From Litorivivens sp041624475 (GTDB taxonomy: Bacteria; Pseudomonadota; Gammaproteobacteria; Pseudomonadales; Spongiibacteraceae), in contig NZ_JBFJUX010000007.1 in NCBI RefSeq assembly GCF_041624475.1, forward strand, positions 62,001 to 126,000: a stretch of DNA of 64,000 nt. Direction: 5' to 3'. Below the pieces are notes generated by a model. It searched no databases, was not told the origin of the DNA, and worked only from the letters and a program-made list of their open reading frames with translations. The translations under genes and the position numbers were made by a program. The first letter of the stretch is position 1. Each line of letters starts with the position of its first letter. Below are positions 8,382-16,455 of this stretch, piece by piece.

Positions 8382-9482
8382 ATGACAAACGTACTCAACA
8401 CAAGAATCACCGACCTGCTTGGCTGCAAATATCCCGTCATCCAAACCGCGATGGGTTGGGTGGCAGATCCGAAATTGGTGGCGGGCACCTGTAACGCCGG
8501 TGGCTTCGGTTTTCTGGCGGGTGCGACCATTCCCCCAGAGGAAATGGAGCGCGACATCCTGCGCGTAAAAGAGCTCACCGATAACCCTTTCGGTGTGAAC
8601 TTTCATATGTACCAGCCCAACGCCGCCGAGATTGTCGATCTGGTGATCAAGCACGGTGTCAGGGCGGTCAGCTATTCGCGCTCGCCCGGCCCTGAATTCA
8701 TCAAAAAGCTTAAAGACGCTGGCGTTGTCTGTATGCCTACCGTTGGACTGCCCAAACACGCCATTAAAGCGGTTGAGCTGGGCGCCGACGCGGTAACGGT
8801 ACAGGGCGGCGAAGGCGGTGGTCACACCGGTTCGGTGCCGACCACCTTGCTGCTGCCGCAGGTCGTTGATGCTGTTGGCGACAAAGTACCGGTGTTAGGC
8901 GCCGGTGGTTTCAAGGACGGTCGCGGATTACTGGCTGCTATGAGCTACGGCGCTGACGGTATTGCCATGGGAACGCGCTTTCTTTTAACCAAGGAAAGCC
9001 CGGTGCCGGAAGCCACCAAGGCGCGTTATATCGACTGTAAAAATCCCGGTGAGATAGTTGTTTCCACCGCGATGGACGGTCTGCCCCAGCGCATGATCAT
9101 GAACAAGGTGCTGCGCGAACTTGAATCGGCCAGTGCCTTGAAAAAGCTGATCATCGCTTTGCGCAATGGTCTGGCCTTTCGCAAGTTCACCGGTGCCAGC
9201 CTGATAGGTTTGCTGAAGTCGGCGATGGCCATGACCAAGTCCGGTGACCTTACGCTGGCGCAGGCGATCATGTCGGCGAATGCGCCCATGATCATTCAGA
9301 AAGCGATGGTCGAAGGCCAGCCGGAAGAGGGCGTGCTGCCTTCAGGTCAGGTGGCCGGTGTTATTGATCAACTGCTTTCTTGTGAAGATTTAATCAACCA
9401 GATAGTCGCTGAGGCTGAAGCCGGACTGGCGCGCATGTGCAGTACTGCGCCTTCCGAGTCACGCCCTGCGTCAAGCGAGTGA
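8382..9482 (+). CDS. ipdC: Nitronate monooxygenase-like flavoprotein, IpdC
   Basis: The 366-residue TIM-barrel FMN protein belongs to the nitronate monooxygenase / 2-nitropropane dioxygenase family. Characteristic segments are YPVIQTAMGWVADPKLVAG, GGFGFLAGA, GEGGGHTG (about residue 145), a phosphate-binding loop VLGAGGFKDGRG and YGADGIAMGTRFL. In steroid degraders IpdC is required for ring C/D breakdown and acts on the 5-oxo intermediate before ring opening. The ATG at 8382 is preferred because the reading frame upstream enters the repeat element. The next gene begins 4 nt after the stop. Confidence 0.87.
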   Translation: MTNVLNTRITDLLGCKYPVIQTAMGWVADPKLVAGTCNAGGFGFLAGATIPPEEMERDILRVKELTDNPFGVNFHMYQPNAAEIVDLVIKHGVRAVSYSRSPGPEFIKKLKDAGVVCMPTVGLPKHAIKAVELGADAVTVQGGEGGGHTGSVPTTLLLPQVVDAVGDKVPVLGAGGFKDGRGLLAAMSYGADGIAMGTRFLLTKESPVPEATKARYIDCKNPGEIVVSTAMDGLPQRMIMNKVLRELESASALKKLIIALRNGLAFRKFTGASLIGLLKSAMAMTKSGDLTLAQAIMSANAPMIIQKAMVEGQPEEGVLPSGQVAGVIDQLLSCEDLINQIVAEAEAGLARMCSTAPSESRPASSE

Positions 9483-9486
9483 AACT

Positions 9487-10242
9487 ATGAGCAAACCTTT
9501 CAGCCTCAATATTACCGACAACGGTATAGCGGAAATGATTTTCAACAAGCCGCCGGTCAATGCCTTTGATAGTGCCGGCTGGTTTGCCATTGCCAATGAA
9601 ATCGAAGCGCTGGGCAAAAACGATGCCGTGCGTGTGATTATTATTGCCGCCGAGGGTAAGGGCTTTTGCGCCGGCGTGGATATCAAAGAACTGCAGGCCG
9701 ACGCCAGCAAAATCACCGCCGTGAACAAGGGTAATTACGACACCTTCAAGGCGATTCACCGCAATGAGAAGCCGGTGATTGTGGCTGTACACGGTTTTGT
9801 ATTGGGTGGCGGCATTGGTATCAGCGGCGCGGCTGACATTATCGTTGCCTCCGAGTGCGCGACCTTTGCCGTCCCGGAAGTGGATCGCGGTGCGATGGGC
9901 GGCGGCGCTCACTTGCAGCGTATGTTCCCGGTGCAGAAAGTGCGCTACATGTACTTTACCGGTGAAGGTATTGACGCACAGGAAGCCTACCGTCTGGGCG
10001 CTGTCGAGAAAGTGGTTCCCCGTGACCAGCTGCTTGATACTGCCCGCGAAATGGCAGAGAAAATTGCCGATAAATCACCGCGCATGATTCAGCTGGCGAA
10101 AGAAGCACTGACTGGCATTGAAGACGGCAATCTGGAAGACAAGTACCGCTGGGAGCAGGGCTTTACCCAAGAAGCTTATGCGTCAAAGGATTCCCAGGAA
10201 GCACGGGATGCCTTTGTCGAGAAGCGTGACGCCAGCTTCTAA
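9487..10242 (+). CDS. echA20: Enoyl-CoA hydratase/isomerase family protein, EchA20-like ring D hydrolase
   Basis: The 251-residue crotonase-fold protein has the oxyanion-hole segments IIAAEGKGFCAGVDIKEL (about residues 53-70) and HGFVLGGGIGISGAADIIVA (about 101-120). In actinobacterial HIP degradation EchA20 hydrolytically opens ring D, and its gene adjoins ipdABC as here. The final product is then a substrate for IpdAB. It is spaced 4 nt from ipdC, so co-translation is likely. Assignment to EchA20 rather than a general hydratase rests on this context. Confidence 0.8.
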   Translation: MSKPFSLNITDNGIAEMIFNKPPVNAFDSAGWFAIANEIEALGKNDAVRVIIIAAEGKGFCAGVDIKELQADASKITAVNKGNYDTFKAIHRNEKPVIVAVHGFVLGGGIGISGAADIIVASECATFAVPEVDRGAMGGGAHLQRMFPVQKVRYMYFTGEGIDAQEAYRLGAVEKVVPRDQLLDTAREMAEKIADKSPRMIQLAKEALTGIEDGNLEDKYRWEQGFTQEAYASKDSQEARDAFVEKRDASF

Positions 10243-10287
10243 GAGGGGGAAGCGCCCCGTCGAGCAACAAATACCAAGAGGTTACGA

Positions 10288-11460
10288 ATGGACCTGACAT
10301 TTACCGCAGAACACGAAGCCTTTCGCCAGGAAGTGCGCGAATGGCTTGCCGCCAATGTTCCCAGTGAGCCGTTGAAGACTTTCGATACGGAAGAAGGTTT
10401 TCAACAGCATCGCGAATGGGAAAAGAAACTCTACGAAGGTCGCTGGGGCATGATTACCTGGCCCGAGGAAATGGGTGGCCGCGGTGCCGACCTTATCCAG
10501 TGGCTGATCTTTGAAGAAGAATACTATGCTGCCCGGGCACCGCTGCGGGTAAACCAGAACGGTATTTTCCTGCTCGGCCCGACCCTGATGGAATACGGCA
10601 CCGAAGATCAGAAAAAGAAATTCCTGACGGGTATGGCGACAGGCGAAGACATCTGGTGTCAGGGCTGGTCTGAACCCAATGCGGGTTCGGATATGGCGGC
10701 GATTCGCTCCAAGGCTGAGCTGAGCGAAGATGGTAGTCATTACGTGATTAACGGCCAGAAAACCTGGTCGACGCGCGCGGTCTGGGCCGACTGGTGTTTC
10801 GGTATGTTTCGTACTGATCCTGAATCCCAGCGCCACCATGGCCTGACTTTTATTTTGGTGCCTCTGGATCTGGAAGGCATCACCGTGCGACCCATCCCCC
10901 AGCTGGACGGCTTGCCCGGCTTTGCGGAAATCTTTTTCGATAACGTTAAAGTACCGGCTGAGTACCGTTTGGGTGGCGAAGGCGAGGGCTGGAAAGTTGC
11001 CATGGCTACCGCCGGCTTCGAACGCGGTTTGATGTTGCGCTCCCCCGCACGTTTCCAGGAAACGGCGAAACGTCTGGTTAACCTGTACAAGGAAAATCAG
11101 GCGAGTGCCGATCGCGACCCGGCGATTCGCGAGGCGGTATTGCGCGCCTACATGGACGCCGAAGCTTATACCCTGACTACCTATCAGACAGCCTGCCGCT
11201 TGATCAAAGGCGGCAAGATTGGAGCGGAGGCCTCGACCAACAAAATTTTCTGGTCGGAGCTGGATCAGCAGATGCACGCCACAGCGCTGAGCATACTGGG
11301 TGCGCGCGCAGAATTGCAGCCGCACGCTCCTGATGCCGCGGGTGTTGGGACTTGGCTGGACGGCTGGATGTTTGCGCAGTCCGGGCCGATTTATGCGGGA
11401 ACAAACGAGATTCAGCGCAATATTATTGCTGAAAGAATGTTGGGAATGCCTCGAAAGTAA
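10288..11460 (+). CDS. Acyl-CoA dehydrogenase, long subunit 1
   Basis: The 390-residue flavoprotein begins MDLTFTAEHEAFRQEVREWL and carries the FAD/substrate motif WCQGWSEPNAGSDMAAI near residue 125 and a C-terminal IYAGTNEIQRNIIAERMLG. The residue matching the usual medium-chain dehydrogenase catalytic glutamate (E in YEGT) is alanine here. Steroid-specific dehydrogenases often form alpha2beta2 tetramers of a long and a short subunit with the base on another position or chain. The short gene follows 65 nt downstream, so the two probably form one enzyme acting on a bulky steroid-CoA. The exact step is unknown. Confidence 0.85.
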   Translation: MDLTFTAEHEAFRQEVREWLAANVPSEPLKTFDTEEGFQQHREWEKKLYEGRWGMITWPEEMGGRGADLIQWLIFEEEYYAARAPLRVNQNGIFLLGPTLMEYGTEDQKKKFLTGMATGEDIWCQGWSEPNAGSDMAAIRSKAELSEDGSHYVINGQKTWSTRAVWADWCFGMFRTDPESQRHHGLTFILVPLDLEGITVRPIPQLDGLPGFAEIFFDNVKVPAEYRLGGEGEGWKVAMATAGFERGLMLRSPARFQETAKRLVNLYKENQASADRDPAIREAVLRAYMDAEAYTLTTYQTACRLIKGGKIGAEASTNKIFWSELDQQMHATALSILGARAELQPHAPDAAGVGTWLDGWMFAQSGPIYAGTNEIQRNIIAERMLGMPRK

Positions 11461-11506
11461 TCCCTCACTCCAGCGCCATCTTTGTGGAAGAGGGCAGGGT
11501 GAAGGA
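11461..11506. repeat. Decayed copy of the palindromic repeat
   Basis: The gap between the two dehydrogenase genes starts with CCCTCACTCC and ends with GAGGGCAGGGTGAAGG. These match the outer arms of the repeats near 8.3 and 30.6 kb, but the central hairpin is lost. It looks like an eroded relic of the same element. Confidence 0.4.
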
Positions 11507-11525
11507 AGGTAAACGAGAGAGAATT

Positions 11526-12575
11526 ATGGATTTCACATTTTCAGAAGACCAGCTCCTGTTTCAGGAGTCCGTTCACGACTTTCTGGTTAACGAAGTCACG
11601 CCGGAAAAAATTCGTGAGCTGTGGGAAAGCGAAACTGGCCGCAGCCCTGAGCTGTGGGCGCAACTGGCCGAAATGGGACTGACGGGCATCACGGTGCCTG
11701 AAGACTTTGGTGGTCTGGGCATGCAGATGCTGGACTTTGTGCTGCTGGGACAGGAGTGCGGCTATGTAGCGCTACCGGCCCCGCTGGTGCATACCGCGAT
11801 GGTTGCGGTGCCGCTGCTTGTTAATAGCAAGAGCGACAGCCTGAAGCAAACCTGGTTGCCGAAAATTGCCGCCGGTGAGGCCGTGGTCATGGTCGGGCTG
11901 GAACAGAATGTTTTTGTAGAGGATGCGCACATTGCCGATCTTCTGATTCTGGAAAAAGCCGGTGCTTTGTATGCGGTTGACCCTCAAGCCGCTGCGCTGC
12001 GAGCCAACGAATCGGTCGATCTGTCGCGCAAACTGTTTACGGTTGAGTTTGACGAAACCAAAGCAGAAAAGATCGCCGACGGCGCCGCTGCGCAAACGTT
12101 GACAGAGGCGGCCCGCAATGGCGGCGCTCTGGGCGTGGCAGCAGAAGCCCTGGGGCTTGCCCAGCGCATGGTGGATATTTCGGTGCAGTACACCGGCGAG
12201 CGCAAGCAGTTTGGTGTGGCGATCGGGACCTTTCAGGCGGTGAAGCACCACATGGCGAACATCGCCTACCGACTGGAGTATGCCAAGGCGCCGGCAGCGA
12301 GAGCAGCCTACGCCATCGATAACGGGCAAGACTGTATAGCGATGGCGGTCAGCCACGTGAAGCTGGCGGCTTGCGAAGTGGCCAACCTGGCAGCGAAGAA
12401 CTGTATTCAGGTGCACGGTGCCATGGGTTACACCTGGGAAGTGGACCTGCATATTTATATGAAGCGCGCCTGGGCTTATGCCAATACTTGGGGCGATGCA
12501 GCCTTCCACAAGCAGCGGGTTGCGGCCTATGTGCTGGCGGATGACGCCAAGCTCGGTGCTGGAAATACTTTTTGA
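11526..12575 (+). CDS. Acyl-CoA dehydrogenase, short subunit 1
   Basis: The protein is 349 residues, shorter than the usual 380-400. It begins MDFTFSEDQLLFQESVHDFL and retains GLTGITVPEDFGGLGMQMLD and the C-terminal IQVHGAMGYTWEVDLHIYMKRA. The usual middle-domain motif with GSD is not evident, consistent with the non-canonical partner of alpha2beta2 steroid dehydrogenases such as FadE28-FadE29. I chose the ATG at 11526; the longer frame would start inside the repeat relic. It is expected to pair with the preceding long subunit. Confidence 0.83.
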   Translation: MDFTFSEDQLLFQESVHDFLVNEVTPEKIRELWESETGRSPELWAQLAEMGLTGITVPEDFGGLGMQMLDFVLLGQECGYVALPAPLVHTAMVAVPLLVNSKSDSLKQTWLPKIAAGEAVVMVGLEQNVFVEDAHIADLLILEKAGALYAVDPQAAALRANESVDLSRKLFTVEFDETKAEKIADGAAAQTLTEAARNGGALGVAAEALGLAQRMVDISVQYTGERKQFGVAIGTFQAVKHHMANIAYRLEYAKAPAARAAYAIDNGQDCIAMAVSHVKLAACEVANLAAKNCIQVHGAMGYTWEVDLHIYMKRAWAYANTWGDAAFHKQRVAAYVLADDAKLGAGNTF

Positions 12576-12609
12576 GGATGATGTCCTCATCCACTGACAG
12601 GAGGCAATC

Positions 12610-13758
12610 ATGCCAGAAGCCTACATAGTAGATGCAGTAAGAACACCCACAGGCCGACGCAAAGGCGGTCTGGCCCACGTACACGGTGCCGACCTTGGCG
12701 CCCACGTGCTCAAAGCCATAGTTGAACGCAATGGTATTCCAGACAGCGAATACGACGACGTCATTTTCGGTTGCGTTGACACCATCGGTCCGCTGGCTGG
12801 TGATATCGCCCGCACTTGTTGGTTGGCGGCGGGGCTGTCTGATGAAGTGCCGGGCACTACGATTGACCGTCAATGCGGATCTTCACAGCAATCCGTTCAC
12901 TTTGCCGCGCAGGCGGTCATGTCTGGCACGCAGGATGTAATCGTCGCCGGTGGTGTTCAGACCATGACCCAGATTCCGATTTCATCAGCTATGATTGCCG
13001 CCGAGCCTATGGGTTTTAAAGACCCCTTCTCAGGCTCGCAGGGCTGGGTAGCCCGCTATGGCGCGGAGCCGCCGACACAGTTCAAGTCTGCGCAGATGAT
13101 CGCCGACAAGTGGGGTTTTTCTCGCCGCGATCTTGAAAAGTATTCGCTGGAGTCGCACAACCGTGCGTTGAAGGCTATTGAAGAAGGTCGCTTTGACCGG
13201 GAAATCATTCCGATGGAAGGGGTGGCGATGGATGAAACGCCACGTAATTCCACGCTGGAGAAAATGGCGGAGCTCGATTACCTGTTTGGTTGTGACAAGG
13301 TGACTGCGGCGGTATCGAGCCAGACCTGCGATGGCGCCAGCGCGATGCTGATTGTCAGCGAGGATGCGCTCAAGCGCTACAACCTCAAACCGCGTGCCCG
13401 CATTCACCATATCAGTGTGCGCGCTGCCGACCCAATCTGGATGTTGACCGCCCCCATTCCCGCCACACAGTACGCGCTGAAAAAAGCGGGTATGACGATG
13501 GACGATATCGATCTTGTCGAAATCAACGAAGCGTTTGCGTCAGTGGCAATGGCCTGGTTGAAAGATACCGGCTACGACCACGCCAAAACCAACGTCAATG
13601 GCGGCGCTATAGCGCTGGGTCACCCCTTGGGTGCGACCGGTACCAAACTGATGACGACGCTGCTGCACGAATTGGAGCGCAGCGGTGGCCGCTATGGTCT
13701 GCAGACCATGTGTGAAGGCGGTGGTCAGGCAAACGTAACGATTATTGAGCGACTGTAA
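12610..13758 (+). CDS. Acetyl-CoA acetyltransferase, steroid thiolase (FadA5-like)
   Basis: The 382-residue thiolase starts MPEAYIVDAVRTPTGRRKGG. The nucleophilic cysteine is in TIDRQCGSSQQSVH near residue 90, the catalytic histidine in NGGAIALGHPLGATG, and the second cysteine in TMCEGGGQANVTIIERL. The QCGSSQQ signature is typical of steroid thiolases such as FadA5, which removes acetyl-CoA or propionyl-CoA from the cholesterol side chain. Its presence beside C/D-ring genes means the cluster may also cover side-chain shortening, or that this enzyme works on ring fragments. An AGGAGG Shine-Dalgarno precedes the ATG. Confidence 0.85.
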   Translation: MPEAYIVDAVRTPTGRRKGGLAHVHGADLGAHVLKAIVERNGIPDSEYDDVIFGCVDTIGPLAGDIARTCWLAAGLSDEVPGTTIDRQCGSSQQSVHFAAQAVMSGTQDVIVAGGVQTMTQIPISSAMIAAEPMGFKDPFSGSQGWVARYGAEPPTQFKSAQMIADKWGFSRRDLEKYSLESHNRALKAIEEGRFDREIIPMEGVAMDETPRNSTLEKMAELDYLFGCDKVTAAVSSQTCDGASAMLIVSEDALKRYNLKPRARIHHISVRAADPIWMLTAPIPATQYALKKAGMTMDDIDLVEINEAFASVAMAWLKDTGYDHAKTNVNGGAIALGHPLGATGTKLMTTLLHELERSGGRYGLQTMCEGGGQANVTIIERL

Positions 13759-13794
13759 TAGCGTCGCTAGCAAGGACATCAAGAGGAAACAACT

Positions 13795-14679
13795 ATGGGA
13801 ATTCTGGACAATCGAGTAGCCATCATCACCGGCGCCGGTGGTGGACTGGGTGCAGCTCACGCGCGTGTTTTTGCAGGTGAAGGCTGCGCCGTTGTGGTCA
13901 ACGACATCAACGAAGAGGCAGCGCAGAAGGTGGTCGACGAGATCACGGCGGCTGGTGGCAAAGCCATCGTTAATACCTCTGATATCACCAATTACGACGA
14001 CAGCCTCAATGCGGTAAAGCAGGCCATCGATACCTATGGCGACCTGAATATCGTGTTGAACAACGCCGGCGTCAATCGCGACCGCATGTTTGCGTCCATG
14101 ACCGAGCAGGAGTGGGACACCATCATGGCGGTTCACCTGAAGGGGCATTTTTGTATCAGCTCGCATGCCGTTCATTACTGGCGTGGTCAGAGCAAGGAAG
14201 GCAAGGCCGTATCCGGACGTATTATCAACACAACCTCCGGGGCCGGCTTGCAGGGCTCCATTGGCCAGAGCAATTACGCGGCGGCTAAAGCCGGTATTGC
14301 TGCACTGACCTTGAATCAGGCAGCCGAACTCGGTCGCTATGGCATTACCGCCAACGCGGTTGCGCCTTCGGCTCGCACCGGCATGACCATGGGTGTGCCG
14401 GAAATGGCGCAGCGCATGGCGCCGCCGGAAGACGGCAGCTTTGACCATTTCGCCCCGGAAAACGTGTCGGTTTTGCTGGCCTGGCTGGGCAGTGCGGAGT
14501 CTTCACATGTCACCGGGCGTGTATTTGAGTCAGAAGGCGGTAGAATCTGCATTGCCGATGGCTGGCGAACCACTGAAGGCGTGGATAAAGGCGCTCAGTG
14601 GCAGCCTGCTGAAATTGGCTCTGCGATGGACGAACTGCTGAAAAAAGAAGTTCCGGCGCAGAAAGTGTGGGGAACCTGA
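13795..14679 (+). CDS. Short-chain dehydrogenase/reductase (hydroxyacyl-CoA or hydroxysteroid dehydrogenase)
   Basis: The 294-residue classical SDR has the cofactor motif TGAGGGLGAAHA (about residues 11-22), NNAGVNRD near 90, a catalytic serine region IINTTSGAG and the YxxxK pair in SNYAAAKAGI. A C-terminal extension of about 60 residues makes it longer than plain SDRs; it resembles the (3R)-hydroxyacyl-CoA dehydrogenase type found in steroid clusters. The likely reaction is oxidation of a hydroxyl on a steroid-CoA intermediate with NAD. It follows the thiolase by 36 nt. Confidence 0.83.
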   Translation: MGILDNRVAIITGAGGGLGAAHARVFAGEGCAVVVNDINEEAAQKVVDEITAAGGKAIVNTSDITNYDDSLNAVKQAIDTYGDLNIVLNNAGVNRDRMFASMTEQEWDTIMAVHLKGHFCISSHAVHYWRGQSKEGKAVSGRIINTTSGAGLQGSIGQSNYAAAKAGIAALTLNQAAELGRYGITANAVAPSARTGMTMGVPEMAQRMAPPEDGSFDHFAPENVSVLLAWLGSAESSHVTGRVFESEGGRICIADGWRTTEGVDKGAQWQPAEIGSAMDELLKKEVPAQKVWGT

Positions 14680-14726
14680 TATCAGGGCCCCGCTATAAGG
14701 AACCAATACCGCACAGGGGTAACACC

Positions 14727-15260
14727 ATGAAGAAAGCGCTTTTTCTGCTGGCAGCACTGGCAACACCGGCTTTGGCCAACGACCTGAGTTTCCGATTCAG
14801 CGATGATGTGGCGGGCTTGTCTCTCAATGCCAATTCGCCGGATGGGAAAGCGTCGGTGGAATTCGGCGCTAACCACAACGAAGACGACGATGTGGAAATT
14901 TACAATGCCGGTTTTTATGCCAATGGTCAGCGCGGTCGCCTGCAGGGGCGCGTCGGGGTGAAAGGCTTTTACGCGGATCTCGACGGCTTTGAAGGCCCGG
15001 GGCTGGCCTTTGGTGTGGACCTGAAAATGCCGACCAGTGATCTTTTCAGTCTGGTTGCCGCGTATTACTACGGGCCGTCGTCCACCTCCTTTGATGATAT
15101 GGACGGCTACCGGGACTGGAAAATTGGTGCCCAGTTGATGTTGTTTGAAAACTCCGCGCTGGAGTTTGGCCTGTCGGATATTGAAGTACAGGTCGAAGAC
15201 GTGCGCGGCGACTATGATTTTCAGGACGGTGCCTACGTTGAGCTGAAACTGCTCTTCTAG
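14727..15260 (+). CDS. YfaZ-like outer-membrane beta-barrel protein
   Basis: The 177-residue protein starts with a signal peptide, MKKALFLLAALATPALAND, cleaved after ALA. The rest alternates polar and apolar residues in strands, contains aromatic girdle-like segments (VAAYYYGPSS, YVELKLLF) and ends in phenylalanine, the outer-membrane insertion signal. It resembles the YfaZ family, of unknown function. The ATG at 14727 is chosen because the signal peptide starts there. It is embedded among steroid catabolic genes in the same direction, so it could be an outer-membrane channel or sensor linked to steroid use. That is inference only. Confidence 0.75.
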   Translation: MKKALFLLAALATPALANDLSFRFSDDVAGLSLNANSPDGKASVEFGANHNEDDDVEIYNAGFYANGQRGRLQGRVGVKGFYADLDGFEGPGLAFGVDLKMPTSDLFSLVAAYYYGPSSTSFDDMDGYRDWKIGAQLMLFENSALEFGLSDIEVQVEDVRGDYDFQDGAYVELKLLF

Positions 15261-15285
15261 AAGGCGCCTTGAACCGAGGCAAAGA

Positions 15286-16443
15286 ATGGATTTTGTATTT
15301 ACCGAAGAGCAGCAGATGATCCGCGATACCGCGGAATCATTTCTGGCTGAGGTGTCCACCAGTGAGGCCGTGCGCAAGGCAATGGCTTCCGACACCGGTT
15401 TTGACGACGCACTCTGGCAGCAGATCTGTGCCGAGATGTACTGGCAGGCCATCCACATCCCCGAGGAATTCGGTGGTATGGGGCTGGGCTATGTTGAGCT
15501 GGTGGCAATGATGGAACAGATGGGGCGCTACCTGTTGTGTGCGCCTTTCTATTCAACGGTTTGTCTCGGAGTTAACACACTCCTGCTGGCCGCGAGCGAA
15601 GAGCAGAAGGCTAACTATCTAACGGCTATCTGCGAAGGCAGCCTGACGGCCACGTTGGCCTACTGTGGTCCTCGTGGAGGGCGCGGCGCCGATGCGGTTA
15701 CCGCTACGTATCGTGAAGACGGCGACAGTATTGTCATCAACGGTGAGAGCAGCTTTGTGGTCGACGGCATGACGGCGGGCTTGATTCTTGTTGCCGCGCG
15801 CGCTGAAGGTTCCCGTGGTGGCGAAGGTGTCAGCCTATTTGCCGTGCCGGCGGATACCGCTGGTCTTGAGCGCAAAAGCCTGCCGACTTTGGACCAGACG
15901 CGAAAAATGGCCTCTCTGTCATTCAGTGAGGTGAAGGTTTCTGCTGACAATCGGCTCGGTGGTGCTGGTAAGGGCTGGGCGGTACTGGATAAGGCACTGG
16001 ATCTGGCGACCATTGCGCTGGCGGCGGAGCAGATGGGTGGCAGTCAGCAACTGCTCGACAGCACCGTGGAGTACACCAAAGAACGCGTTCAGTTTAACCG
16101 CCCGATTGCCAGCTTTCAGTCAATCAAACACAAAGCGGCGGATATGATGCTGCGGGTTGAAGCGGCGCGCTCTGCGGTTTATTACGCTGCCTGTGTGGCC
16201 GATGAAGCATTGCAAAACGGCCCACTGGCCAATGAGCTGGCGGAAGCCGCGAGTATTGCCAAGACCTATTGTTCCGAGGCCTATTTCAAGAACGCCGGTG
16301 AATCCATGCAGATGCACGGTGGCGTCGGTTTTACCTGGGAGTACGACGTACATCTCTATTTCAAACGCGCCAAAGGCTCCGAGCACATGCTGGGCAATCC
16401 CAGCTGGCACCGCGAGCGTCTGGCTGGCGTCGTACTGGACTGA
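15286..16443 (+). CDS. Acyl-CoA dehydrogenase, short-type subunit 2
   Basis: The 385-residue dehydrogenase starts MDFVFTEEQQMIRDTAESFL and includes IHIPEEFGGMGLGYVELVAM, EYTKERVQFNRPIASFQSIKH and the C-terminal MHGGVGFTWEYDVHLYFKRA. The YEGT-type catalytic glutamate segment is absent, as in the partner-type subunits of steroid dehydrogenases. The next gene, a long-type subunit, starts 12 nt downstream, so the two very likely form one heteromeric enzyme. The substrate is presumably a ring-derived acyl-CoA. Confidence 0.84.
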   Translation: MDFVFTEEQQMIRDTAESFLAEVSTSEAVRKAMASDTGFDDALWQQICAEMYWQAIHIPEEFGGMGLGYVELVAMMEQMGRYLLCAPFYSTVCLGVNTLLLAASEEQKANYLTAICEGSLTATLAYCGPRGGRGADAVTATYREDGDSIVINGESSFVVDGMTAGLILVAARAEGSRGGEGVSLFAVPADTAGLERKSLPTLDQTRKMASLSFSEVKVSADNRLGGAGKGWAVLDKALDLATIALAAEQMGGSQQLLDSTVEYTKERVQFNRPIASFQSIKHKAADMMLRVEAARSAVYYAACVADEALQNGPLANELAEAASIAKTYCSEAYFKNAGESMQMHGGVGFTWEYDVHLYFKRAKGSEHMLGNPSWHRERLAGVVLD

Positions 16444-16455
16444 GGAGGAGTAGTC

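Noticed and set aside
10282..11325. Minus-strand open frame of 347 codons
   Set aside because: It is antisense to a dehydrogenase gene and shows no domain.
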